64,000 nt of DNA. Origin: Pseudomonas sp. P5_109 (GTDB taxonomy: Bacteria; Pseudomonadota; Gammaproteobacteria; Pseudomonadales; Pseudomonadaceae). The DNA lies in NCBI RefSeq assembly GCF_034009455.1, contig NZ_CP125380.1, forward strand, positions 4,601,501 through 4,665,500. The letters run 5' to 3'. Of this stretch, positions 49,502 to 58,382 are shown piece after piece. How positions within the stretch are numbered: the stretch's first letter is position 1; every line of letters starts with the position of its first letter. The notes under the pieces were generated by a model. It did not search any database, was not told the origin of the DNA, and saw only the letters and a list, made by a program, of their open reading frames with translations. Made by a program: the position numbers and the translations under genes.

Positions 49502-51034
49502 TTAGCGTCCGGCAGAAGCCGCAGGCCCGGCCTTCGCCGTAAACGGCGGCTTGGCCAGCCACACAATCAATATCAAGCCCATGAACATCCAGCCCAGCAG
49601 GGTGAAGTAGTCCACCGTGGACATGATGTACGCCTGGCTGATCACCATCTGGTCCAGCTGCGTATAAGCCTTGGCCCCTGCCCCGCCCAGGTTGGTCAGT
49701 GCTTCGCGGGTCGCCGGGTCGAACGGAGTGATGCTTTCGGTCAGGTAGGCGTGATGCTGATCGGCCCGGCGAATCCAGATCCAGGTGGTCAACGACGCCG
49801 CGAAACTACCGCCCAACGTCCGCAAGAACGTCGCCAGCCCCGAACCGTCGGCAATCTGGCTTGGCGGCAGGTCCGAGAGCAGGATGGTCAGGGTCGGCAT
49901 GAAGAACAGCGCCACGCCGATCCCCATGAACAACTGCACCAGGGCGATGTGCTGGAAGTCCACTTCGTTGGTAAACCCGGCGCGCATGAAACAGCTCAGG
50001 CCGATGGCCAGGAACGCCCCGCCCGCCAGCAGGCGCATATCGAATTTGGGCGCGTATTTGCCGACAAACGGCGCCAGCAGCACCGGCAGGATCCCCAGTG
50101 GCGCCACGGCGAAACCGGCCCAGGTCGCGGTGTAGCCCAGTCGCGTTTGCAGCCACTGCGGCAGAATCAGGTTGATCCCGAAGAACCCCGCATAGCCCAG
50201 GATCAGCACGATGGTGCCGTAACGGAAGTTGCGGTGGGCGAACAGGCGCAGGTTGACCACCGGATGCTCGTCGGTCATTTCCCAGATCACGAAGAACGCC
50301 AGGGCTACCACCGAAATGACCGAGCCGATCACGATGAAACTGGATTCGAACCAGTCGGCATCGTTGCCCTTGTCGAGCACAATCTGCAACGCCCCGACAC
50401 CGATGATCAGCGCGATCAAGCCGACGTAATCCATTGGTTGGCGACTGGTGACCACCGGGCGCTTTTTCATCTGCTGGGTCACCACCCACGCGGCGAACAG
50501 GCCGATGGGCACGTTGATGAAGAAAATCCACGGCCAGCTGTAGCTGTCGGTGATCCAGCCGCCGAGAATCGGCCCGGCAATCGGTGCAACCACCGTGACC
50601 ATCGCCAGCAGCGCCAACGCCAGCCCCCGTTTCGCCGGGGGGTAAACCGCAATCAGCAGGGTCTGGGTCATCGGGTACAGCGGCCCGGCCACTACGCCCT
50701 GCAGCACCCGGAAGCCCACCAGCTCGGGCATCGAGGTGGCAATCCCGCACAAAAACGAAGCCAGCACGAACAGCAATGTCGCCCAGACAAACAGCTTCAC
50801 CTCGCCGAAACGGCGGCTGAGCCAACCGGTCAGCGGCAAGGCGATGGCGTTGCTCACCGCAAACGAAGTGATGACCCAGGTGCCCTGCTCCGAACTCACG
50901 CCCAGGTTGCCGGAAATCGTCGGCAATGCCACGTTGGCGATGGTGGTGTCGAGCACTTGCATGAAGGTCGCCAGCGACAGGCCGATGGTGCTGAGCAGCA
51001 GGCTGGGCGGCGTGAAAGACGCGTTATTGCTCAT
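49502..51034 (-). CDS. emrB: EmrB-type drug efflux MFS transporter (DHA2 family)
   Basis: A 510-residue proton-driven exporter with about 14 membrane helices. Typical DHA2 signatures are FMQVLDTTIANVALPTISG in helix 1, WLSRRFGEVKLFVWAT after helix 2 and VLQGVVAGPLYPMTQTLL in helix 4. It would pump substrates through the EmrA adaptor and the outer-membrane channel encoded upstream. A 226-base gap with a REP-family repeat separates it from emrA. Substrates cannot be told from sequence. Confidence 0.92.
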   Translation of the reverse strand: MSNNASFTPPSLLLSTIGLSLATFMQVLDTTIANVALPTISGNLGVSSEQGTWVITSFAVSNAIALPLTGWLSRRFGEVKLFVWATLLFVLASFLCGIATSMPELVGFRVLQGVVAGPLYPMTQTLLIAVYPPAKRGLALALLAMVTVVAPIAGPILGGWITDSYSWPWIFFINVPIGLFAAWVVTQQMKKRPVVTSRQPMDYVGLIALIIGVGALQIVLDKGNDADWFESSFIVIGSVISVVALAFFVIWEMTDEHPVVNLRLFAHRNFRYGTIVLILGYAGFFGINLILPQWLQTRLGYTATWAGFAVAPLGILPVLLAPFVGKYAPKFDMRLLAGGAFLAIGLSCFMRAGFTNEVDFQHIALVQLFMGIGVALFFMPTLTILLSDLPPSQIADGSGLATFLRTLGGSFAASLTTWIWIRRADQHHAYLTESITPFDPATREALTNLGGAGAKAYTQLDQMVISQAYIMSTVDYFTLLGWMFMGLILIVWLAKPPFTAKAGPAASAGR

Positions 51035-51102
51035 GGTGAATCCCTTGAAACCTGATCGGCACTGCGCCTTTTACAAACGCAGCTAACCCTGTGGGAGCGA
51101 AA

Positions 51103-51229
51103 TGTGGCGAGGGGGCTTGTCGGAACGCCGAACCGCCCCGCTTGAGTGCGCAGCACTCACAAGCTCTTCGATACATCGGAAATTTTGGGGCTGCTACGCA
51201 GCCCAACGGGGGCAAGCCCCCTCGCCACA
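51103..51229. repeat. Second-family REP pair inside the efflux operon
   Basis: Arm TGTGGCGAGGGGGCTTG (51103) and its inverse, ending at 51229, with an outer GTGGGAGCGA / TCGCCCCAC pairing around it. It separates emrA from emrB on the same transcript. Confidence 0.8.
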
Positions 51230-51260
51230 GCTCGCCCCACAGGGTCGATGTGATGGCATA

Positions 51261-52463
51261 TCAGCGTTGCGCGGTCTTGCTGACCGCTGCGCTGTTGTCA
51301 TGGATCAGTTGCGCGATCATCGCGTCGGCCTCGGCCAACTGACGGTCGTAGACGTTAGTGCTGAACGAAGCCTTCTGCGGCGGCTGTTGCGCCAGCACCG
51401 GGCCGCTCTGGTCGTGCAGGTCGACATCGACCATGGTCGACAGGCCGACCCGCAGCGGATGCTTGGCCAGCTCCTCGGCATTGACGTGGACCCGCACCGG
51501 CACGCGCTGCACGATCTTGATCCAGTTGCCGGTGGCGTTCTGCGCCGGCAGCAGGGCAAACGCGCTGCCGGTCCCGGCGCCGAGGCTGTCGATGGTGCCG
51601 CTGTACTTGACGTCGCTGCCGTAGAGGTCGGTTTCGATCTCCACCGGTTGGCCGATGCGCATGTCACGCAGCTGGGTTTCCTTGAAGTTGGCGTCGATCC
51701 ACAGCTGATCCAGCGGGATCACCGCCATCAGCGCGGTACCCGGTTGTACACGCTGACCCAGCTGTACAGAGCGTTTGGCCACATAACCGGTAACCGGAGC
51801 GATCAGGACGCTGCGCGAGTTGTTCAGATAGGCCTGGCGCAGTTGCGCAGCGGCCGCCATCACGTCCGGGTGCGATGAAACCACGGTGTCATCGACCAGC
51901 GCGCTGGTGGTCTTGAGCTTTTGCTCGGCGTTGGCCAGGGCGTTTTGCGCCGAGGTCAGGTCGTCGCGGGCGTGAGACAGTTCTTCCTGGGAAATCGCCC
52001 CGCCGGCGGCGAGGTTCTTGCGCCGGCTGAAGTTGTCCTGGGCTTTTTGCACTTCGGCTTTCTGCGCATTGACCTGGGCTTTCATACCGTCCACATCGCT
52101 GTACAAGCCGCGCACCTGGCGCACGGTGCGGGCCAGATTGGCCTGGGCGTTTTGCAGGCCGATTTCGGCATCGTTCGGGTCGAAATTCACCAGTACCTGG
52201 CCTTCATGGACCAGATCGCCGTCATCGGCACCGATGCTGACCACGGTGCCGGTGACCAGCGGGGTGATTTCCACCACGTTGCCGTTCACATAGGCATCGT
52301 CGGTGCTTTCGCTCCAGCGCCCGTAAAACTCGTGGTAAGCCCAGACACCCGCGCCGCTGAGCACGACGGCGGCAGCGAGGACCAACAGCATGAATTTGCG
52401 CTTGCCCGAGTTGGGGTTGCCTTGAGTGTTTTCAGGAGGTTGAGTTGTATCGGCAGTGGCCAT
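51261..52463 (-). CDS. emrA: EmrA-type membrane fusion protein
   Basis: A 400-residue periplasmic adaptor that links the inner-membrane pump to the outer-membrane channel. It has a single N-terminal membrane anchor (FMLLVLAAAVVLSGAGVWAYH), a lipoyl/barrel-sandwich region (VVSIGADDGDLVHEGQVLV), a helical hairpin (about residues 100-190) and the matching second half (VLIAPVTGYVAKRSVQLGQ). It is 15 bases downstream of the outer-membrane factor gene. Confidence 0.92.
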   Translation of the reverse strand: MATADTTQPPENTQGNPNSGKRKFMLLVLAAAVVLSGAGVWAYHEFYGRWSESTDDAYVNGNVVEITPLVTGTVVSIGADDGDLVHEGQVLVNFDPNDAEIGLQNAQANLARTVRQVRGLYSDVDGMKAQVNAQKAEVQKAQDNFSRRKNLAAGGAISQEELSHARDDLTSAQNALANAEQKLKTTSALVDDTVVSSHPDVMAAAAQLRQAYLNNSRSVLIAPVTGYVAKRSVQLGQRVQPGTALMAVIPLDQLWIDANFKETQLRDMRIGQPVEIETDLYGSDVKYSGTIDSLGAGTGSAFALLPAQNATGNWIKIVQRVPVRVHVNAEELAKHPLRVGLSTMVDVDLHDQSGPVLAQQPPQKASFSTNVYDRQLAEADAMIAQLIHDNSAAVSKTAQR

Positions 52464-52478
52464 GACAAGTACCTTGAA

Positions 52479-53948
52479 TTAGTGGGTCAGCGTGGCTGGC
52501 GTGGCGTTGGCCGAGGCAATGGCCTCTGGCTGGTAACCGCCGCCCAACGCCTGCATCAGTTGGATCGACAGGTCGATCTGCTCGGCATTCAGGTTGGCCA
52601 GCTGACGCTGGGCCTGGAGCAACTGCTGCTCGATGCTGAGCACGTCCAGGTAGTTGCCGATGCCGGAACCGTAACGCTGGACCACGGTGTTGTAGGAATC
52701 CTGGGCGATGTCGGTGGCGTGCTGCTGGGCAGCGATCTGCCGGCCGATATCGCGCAGCTGGTTGATGCTGTCACTGACATCCCCCAGCGCCTTCACCAGG
52801 CTTTTGTTGTACTGCGCCACGGCGAGGTCGTAATCGGCGTCGCGCGAATCGAGGTCGGCGCGCAAGCGGCCACCGTCGAAGATCGGCACAGAGATCGTCG
52901 GTGCGATGTTGAAGAAGCGGCTGGCCGAACCAAACATCGCATCGCCCAGCAAGGATTCGGCACCGGCAGCGGCGCTGAGGTTCAAGTTGGGATAGAAGCG
53001 GGTCTTGCCGGCGTCGATGCTTTTGCTCGCTGCCTCGACCCGCCAGCGCGCGGCGACGAGGTCCGGGCGACGCCCGAGCAATTCGGCTGGCAGCACCGAA
53101 GGTAGCGCTACCGCACTCGGCTGAAGAATGTGCGGCCGGGCAATTTCATTGCCGCGATCCGGGCCTTTGCCGAGCAAAACGGCCAGGGCAATTTTCGCGC
53201 TGTTCAGGCGTTTCTCGGCATCGATCAGATTGGCCTGGGAAGTGGCTTCCAGGCTTTCGGTCTGCTGGAACTGGTACTGGCTGTCGATCCCGGCCGTCAG
53301 GCGCCGCTGGCTCAGGTCGAGCATTTGTCGGGTGCGCTTGAGGTCTTCGTTGGACAGGTCATAGACGATGTGTGCCTGGCCGAGGTCGCTGTAGGCCCGG
53401 GCGACATCGGCGGCCAGGGTCAGTTGCGCGGCCTGCTGGTCGACTTCGGCGGCGCGGGCCTGGCCGAGGGCCGCTTCCCAGGCATCGCGCTGACCGCCCC
53501 AGAGGTCGAAGTTGTAGTTGAAACCGGCGCTGATGTTGCGAATGGTGGCGTACGCGTCACCCTGTCCAAGTGGGTCCTGGTCCCGGGCCAGGCGCGAACG
53601 GCTGACACCGGCGCTGGCATCCAGGGTCGGCATCCGCTCGGCATCGGCGGCGGAAGCGGCAGCGCTGGCCTGATGGGCACGGGCGTCGGCAATTTGCATG
53701 TCCGGGCTGTCGCGCAGGGCCTCACGGATCAGGCCGTCGAGTTGCGGATCGCCGAGGCTTTTCCACCAGTCGCTTTTCGGCCAGGCCGCGGGGGACAAAG
53801 TCACGCCGCTGAGGGATTGCCCGGCCTTCAGGCTCTTCGCGTCGAGGTTGACGCCTTCGGTTTTCAGGCCGCTATAACTGGCGCAACCGGCGACGCTCAT
53901 GGCCAACAGCACCAGACTCAGGCCGGTACGCAAGGGATTACTGCTCAT
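52479..53948 (-). CDS. Outer-membrane efflux lipoprotein, OprM/NodT type
   Basis: A 489-residue TolC-family channel. The signal peptide ends in a lipobox (SVAGC, lipidated Cys22). Two repeated OEP halves follow, with SAGFNYNFDLWGGQRDAWEAA and PTISVPIFDGGRLRADLDSR. It overlaps marR by four bases, so the regulator and pump are one operon. P. aeruginosa has the same four-gene order at PA5157-PA5160. Confidence 0.93.
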   Translation of the reverse strand: MSSNPLRTGLSLVLLAMSVAGCASYSGLKTEGVNLDAKSLKAGQSLSGVTLSPAAWPKSDWWKSLGDPQLDGLIREALRDSPDMQIADARAHQASAAASAADAERMPTLDASAGVSRSRLARDQDPLGQGDAYATIRNISAGFNYNFDLWGGQRDAWEAALGQARAAEVDQQAAQLTLAADVARAYSDLGQAHIVYDLSNEDLKRTRQMLDLSQRRLTAGIDSQYQFQQTESLEATSQANLIDAEKRLNSAKIALAVLLGKGPDRGNEIARPHILQPSAVALPSVLPAELLGRRPDLVAARWRVEAASKSIDAGKTRFYPNLNLSAAAGAESLLGDAMFGSASRFFNIAPTISVPIFDGGRLRADLDSRDADYDLAVAQYNKSLVKALGDVSDSINQLRDIGRQIAAQQHATDIAQDSYNTVVQRYGSGIGNYLDVLSIEQQLLQAQRQLANLNAEQIDLSIQLMQALGGGYQPEAIASANATPATLTH

Positions 53949-54418
53949 TTGTCACCTACCCGCAGCAGGGTGATCGCGTCACCGGCTGCCAGCAAAATTT
54001 TCTTCAGGATCAGCTCCAGGGTTTTCAGCTCTTCCGGAGTGATGGCACCGGCCAGTTCATTCATGGCTTCGGCACCGATGTGCGGCAGGCGGTCGGCCAG
54101 CTTCTGCCCTTCTTCGGTCAGTACCAACTGCACCTGACGGCGATCCGCCTCGGAACGTTGGCGGACGAGGAAACCTTTCTGTTCCAGACGATCGAGCATG
54201 CGCGTCATCGAGCCACTGTCGAGGGACAGGTGACGGCACAACTCGCCCGGCGAATCGACGCCGTACTGGGCGATGATGATCAACACCTTGAACTGCGCGG
54301 CGGTGATGCCGTGGGGTTCCATGTGGGTGTCGATGATCCGGTCCTTGAGCAGCGCGGCACGTCCGAGCAACAGGCCGAGATGGCAATTGCGGAAATCGTC
54401 TGGAGAGAAATGCTTCAT
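53945..54418 (-). CDS. MarR-family transcriptional regulator of the efflux operon
   Basis: A 157-residue winged-helix protein. The recognition helix and wing are in LCRHLSLDSGSMTRMLDRLE and QRSEADRRQVQLVLTEEGQ. As the first gene of the operon it most likely represses its own promoter and is released by pump substrates. Two identical palindromes lie 16-67 bases upstream. Confidence 0.93.
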   Translation of the reverse strand: MKHFSPDDFRNCHLGLLLGRAALLKDRIIDTHMEPHGITAAQFKVLIIIAQYGVDSPGELCRHLSLDSGSMTRMLDRLEQKGFLVRQRSEADRRQVQLVLTEEGQKLADRLPHIGAEAMNELAGAITPEELKTLELILKKILLAAGDAITLLRVGDK

Positions 54419-54433
54419 CTGACCACCAATTAG

Positions 54434-54445
54434 CTGCCTAGGCAG
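54434..54445. promoter_or_regulatory. MarR operator 1
   Basis: Perfect 12-bp palindrome CTGCCTAGGCAG, 16 bases upstream of the marR start codon. Followed by TGAATGT. Confidence 0.7.
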
Positions 54446-54466
54446 TGAATGTATGTCGAGATGTTA

Positions 54467-54478
54467 CTGCCTAGGCAG
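54467..54478. promoter_or_regulatory. MarR operator 2
   Basis: A second identical palindrome CTGCCTAGGCAG, followed by CGAATGT. It is 33 bases (about three helical turns) from the first. Confidence 0.7.
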
Positions 54479-54546
54479 CGAATGTCAACGTAATAGTTAG
54501 CATGCTTGGTAAATAGTTGACTAACGGCGTCGGGAATTACCATAAA

Positions 54547-54683
54547 CCTGTGGCGAGGGGGCTTGCCCCCGTTCGGCTGCGAAGCAGTCGTCGCTTTTGG
54601 ATTTATAGGAATTCAAGAGGAATGAAATTGCAGGTTTTGGGGCCGCTTCGCGGCCCAACGGGGGCAAGCCCCCTCGCCACAGG
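54547..54683. repeat. Second-family REP pair
   Basis: CCTGTGGCGAGGGGGCTTGC (54547) and its inverse (ending 54683). The left part shares TTCGGCTGCGAAGCAGTCG with the element at 36099. It lies between tamB's 3' end and the efflux regulator. Confidence 0.85.
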
Positions 54684-54710
54684 GACCGCACCCGGATGGG
54701 AGAACGGGAC

Positions 54711-57700
54711 CTAGAAATCCCGCTTGTAGAAGATGTCCAGCGAACTGGCCACGCCACCGGCGGCTTCGAGGTAGACCTTTTTGCTCAGCTTGTAGCGCAA
54801 GGCAATGGTGTTGGCCGGTTCGAACACGCCGACGCCATAGCGCAGGCTGAGCTTCTCGGAAATATTGCCGCTGGCCACCACGCTGGTGGCATCGCCACTG
54901 CCCTGGGTGTCGAGCTGGAAGTCCTGGATGCCCAGGTTCTTGGCGATGCCGCTGGTTACCCCGGAACTGCCCATCAAGCCCAGACCGAGGGCCGCCTGGG
55001 CGAGCATGTTGTTGTCTTCGCCATTGCTGCTCAGCGGACGCCCGAGCACCAGATAGGACAGCGCCTGCTCCTGGCTCATGGCCGGTTCCGAGAAGATCTG
55101 CGTGGTCGGCTGCTCGGCGCTGCCGCTGAGGCGAATGCCGGCGATGATGTCGTCGGTCTTGCGAATGGCCTCGATGTCCAGGTACGGCTGATCGATGGGA
55201 CCTGCAAACAGCAAGCGTGCCCGGCGCACCGAAAGCCGCTGGCCGTAGGCGCGATAGCGGCCATCGTTGAGCCACAGTTCGCCACGGGTGTCCATGTTGT
55301 CGCCAATGTGCACATGCCCCTGCACATTCGCGGTCAGGCCAAATCCTGCGAAGCTCAACTTGTCTTCGCCAACCACCACTTCGATGTCCATTTTCATCGC
55401 GAGCGGCGGCTTGCCCTCCTCGGTCTGCTGACCGACGATCACCGTGTCATCGGAGACCTTGACCGTCGACGGCGGCAATTCACGAATGGTGATGTCGCCC
55501 TTGGGCACCAGCACTTTGCCGGCGATGGCCAGTTCGTCGCCCTTCATCGAGATTTTCAGGTCCGGTGCGACTTCCAGCTTGGCGTAAGGCTCGACGGTGA
55601 CCGGCAATTGCGAGCCCTTGAGTGCCAGGTCTACCACCAGCGCCTGGCCCCAGGCGATGTTGCCGTTCAAGCTGCCCTGCCCGGCCTTGCCGCTGTTCCA
55701 GCCGCCGTTGAGCTGCACGTTTTCACCGGCGATCAGCGCCTGAACGTGCAGGTTTTGCAGCTCCATCGGCAATTCAGGCCCGGCCACCACGCCGTCACTG
55801 AGTTGCAGACTGCCATTGACCTGTGGCGCCAACAGCCCGCCGGAAATCGTGCCGCTGCCATTCAGGCGCCCGGCCAGCTTCTCGACCATCGGCACAAACG
55901 GCCGCGCCACCGACAGGTCCAGCCCGCTCAAGCGAAATGAACCTGTTACGGGTTTGTTCTTCGGTAACGGATTGAGCTGCGCCTGCACCATCAGTTCACC
56001 GAGTTTGCCACCGACGAAATTGAGCTCGGTGTCGATGCGCTTGGGCGTGAGTTTGCTGGTGAGTTTCAGGGTCTGGTACGGGAAGTCCAGCCACTGGTCC
56101 TTTTCCTTGATGCGCAAGGTGCCGCCACCGGCATCCACGCTGATTTGGCCATTCGGACCACTGGCCGGCAGGTCCAGTTGCAGGTCGGCATTGAGCCGAC
56201 CCTGCCAGGCGAAATCCTTCGGCAACCACTGCGCGAGGCTGTCGATCGGGAATTGCTTGAGGTGATAACGCAGCTTGGGCTCGGGCATCAGGCGCGAGTC
56301 TTCGCCGCACAGGCTGGCCTGGCCGGACGCCCAGCAATGGGCGCCAAAGTTGATCTTGCCATCCGCCAGGCGTTCGAGTTTCGCCGGCCCTTGTAGCCGC
56401 CAGTCCTGGCCACCAGCCTGGATATCACCGCTGGCCAGGCGTCCGCGCCAATTGTCTTGGTCCAGCGCACCGTCCAGACCGAGCGCCAGTTTCAGCTTCG
56501 GGCCTTGCAGGTCGAGGTTCAACGTCTGCTTCTTGATGTCGCCCTGGCCGCTGGCGGTCAGTGTTCCCAGCGAGGTGTCGCCGGCCTGGATGCCGCTGCC
56601 CTTGAGGTCGATTTTCGCCCGTTGCGCGCTATCCAGGGTGGCGTCCAGGTTCAGGCTTTGCAGGCGATTGTCCTGGAAAGCCAATTGCGAGCCTTGCAGG
56701 TCAAGCTTGCCTTGGGGCGCCTTGAGTGTACCGGCGACATCCACGCGGCCATTGAGCTGGCCGCGCAACTCCGGCCATAGCTGTGCCAGGCGCGGCAGCT
56801 TGAGATCGATCTGGCCGGCGAGCTTCTGTTGCAGGCTGCCCTTGCCGCTGATGCTGTTGTCGCCCAGGCGAATTTGCAGGGCGTTGAGGTTCCATTGCTC
56901 GCCACGGCCATCGGCCTTGGCCTGGATCACCGCCGGTTGACCGCGCAGTTTGCCCTTGAGGTCCAGGTCGGCATTGAGGCTGAGCACTTCGTTTTTCATC
57001 TCACCCTGGCTGCGCAACGGCCCGGCCAGGGTGCCCGGCAGCTCCGCAACCCAGTACGCCGGGTTGATCGCCGACAGGTCCAGTGCGGTGTCCCAGGCAA
57101 TGCCGTCGGCGAATTGCAGGTTCAGGTGCCCTTCGGCCTTGCCCTGCCCGGCCTGGAGTTGAATCTGTTGCAGGTAAATCTTCGTCAGGTCGCCCGCGAA
57201 CGGGCTGGCCAGGGTGAAGGCACCCGCCGGACCATCCGCCGCCGCGTCGAAATGACCGAGGTACTTGCCGTCGGTGTAGGACACCTCTCCGTTGAAGCGG
57301 CGCAGCGCTACCTCCGGTTCGTCGATCAACGGGTATAGCCGGTGCCACGGGAAGTCCAGCCAGTCGATCTTCGCCTCGGCGCTCAGGCCCTTGCTCCAGT
57401 CCAGAAACCCTGTGAGCTTGAGGCTTTGTTTGTCGCTGGCAGTCAGGTCCAGCGCGGCGATCTGCGCCCCCTTGGCGTCGACCTTGCCTTGCAGCGCCAG
57501 GGCGACCGGGCCTTGCTCGGCAGGCAACGTAGCTTTGCCTTGAAGGGCATAGCCGTTTTTCAGGTCGCCCGCCCCCGTGAGTTCAAGCTGATTGAGTTGC
57601 AGGGTGTCCGGCAGATCGGCACTGGGCTTGAAGCCATCCGCGGTGATCCGCACCTTGGCCGGCAGATTCTCCACCAGAGGTTGCAGTTCGCCGCTCAGTT

Positions 57701-58382
57701 GCCCGTTGAGGTAACCGCTGCTGTCGGCTTTCAGGTTCAGGGTTTTCAGCAGGTCGCCGTCGATCTTCAACGCCAGCGCCAGGGGTTCAGGCGTCGACAA
57801 CAGGGTCAGTTTGCCTTCGGCGCTGAGCGGCCAGTTACCGCTTGGTTGCAGCAGGCCGGAGAGGTTCAGGCTCAGGTCATCGCGCTGTAGCGACACCGAA
57901 TCGATCTTCAAACCGGCCATGGTCCAGTGCGCCGCCAGTTGCAAGCCCTTGAGTTCTTCACTGCCGTTGAACAGCAGGCTGCCGACCTTGATCTCGCCCA
58001 GTTCGATGGCCAGGGGCAACTTCAGTTCCGGCAGCGTGATCGGACCGCTGTCGGGTGCTTCGGCGCCCGGCGGGAACGTCAGGCTGACCTGATCGGCCTG
58101 CAACTGTTCGATGCACAAGGTCCTGCGGGTCAGGCACAACGGCGACCAGGCGAAAATCACCCGACTCAATTCAACCCGGTTGTCGGCCTGCTGCCATAAC
58201 ACCCGGTCGGCGCTCCACTGCCCGCCCAGCCGGCCCTGGAAGTTGTCCAGGGTCAAACCCGGTACGAAGCCCAACGCCCAGCGGCTGCCCGTCGCCGTAC
58301 CCACCACCGTGGCCAGCGTCAGGACAACCAACATCAACAGCGCCGCTATCGCCAGCAGCGTTACTTTCAAACCACGCTTCAC
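54711..58382 (-). CDS. tamB: Translocation and assembly module subunit TamB
   Basis: TamB is a very long, beta-rich inner-membrane-anchored protein that spans the periplasm and works with TamA in outer-membrane protein and phospholipid delivery. The 1223-residue chain has an N-terminal anchor (VTLLAIAALLMLVVLTLATVV), many degenerate beta repeats, and the conserved C-terminal DUF490 region with LGIQDFQLDTQGSG, LSLRYGVGVFEP and the end SSLDIFYKRDF. Its start overlaps the tamA stop by four bases. Confidence 0.95.
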   Translation of the reverse strand: MKRGLKVTLLAIAALLMLVVLTLATVVGTATGSRWALGFVPGLTLDNFQGRLGGQWSADRVLWQQADNRVELSRVIFAWSPLCLTRRTLCIEQLQADQVSLTFPPGAEAPDSGPITLPELKLPLAIELGEIKVGSLLFNGSEELKGLQLAAHWTMAGLKIDSVSLQRDDLSLNLSGLLQPSGNWPLSAEGKLTLLSTPEPLALALKIDGDLLKTLNLKADSSGYLNGQLSGELQPLVENLPAKVRITADGFKPSADLPDTLQLNQLELTGAGDLKNGYALQGKATLPAEQGPVALALQGKVDAKGAQIAALDLTASDKQSLKLTGFLDWSKGLSAEAKIDWLDFPWHRLYPLIDEPEVALRRFNGEVSYTDGKYLGHFDAAADGPAGAFTLASPFAGDLTKIYLQQIQLQAGQGKAEGHLNLQFADGIAWDTALDLSAINPAYWVAELPGTLAGPLRSQGEMKNEVLSLNADLDLKGKLRGQPAVIQAKADGRGEQWNLNALQIRLGDNSISGKGSLQQKLAGQIDLKLPRLAQLWPELRGQLNGRVDVAGTLKAPQGKLDLQGSQLAFQDNRLQSLNLDATLDSAQRAKIDLKGSGIQAGDTSLGTLTASGQGDIKKQTLNLDLQGPKLKLALGLDGALDQDNWRGRLASGDIQAGGQDWRLQGPAKLERLADGKINFGAHCWASGQASLCGEDSRLMPEPKLRYHLKQFPIDSLAQWLPKDFAWQGRLNADLQLDLPASGPNGQISVDAGGGTLRIKEKDQWLDFPYQTLKLTSKLTPKRIDTELNFVGGKLGELMVQAQLNPLPKNKPVTGSFRLSGLDLSVARPFVPMVEKLAGRLNGSGTISGGLLAPQVNGSLQLSDGVVAGPELPMELQNLHVQALIAGENVQLNGGWNSGKAGQGSLNGNIAWGQALVVDLALKGSQLPVTVEPYAKLEVAPDLKISMKGDELAIAGKVLVPKGDITIRELPPSTVKVSDDTVIVGQQTEEGKPPLAMKMDIEVVVGEDKLSFAGFGLTANVQGHVHIGDNMDTRGELWLNDGRYRAYGQRLSVRRARLLFAGPIDQPYLDIEAIRKTDDIIAGIRLSGSAEQPTTQIFSEPAMSQEQALSYLVLGRPLSSNGEDNNMLAQAALGLGLMGSSGVTSGIAKNLGIQDFQLDTQGSGDATSVVASGNISEKLSLRYGVGVFEPANTIALRYKLSKKVYLEAAGGVASSLDIFYKRDF

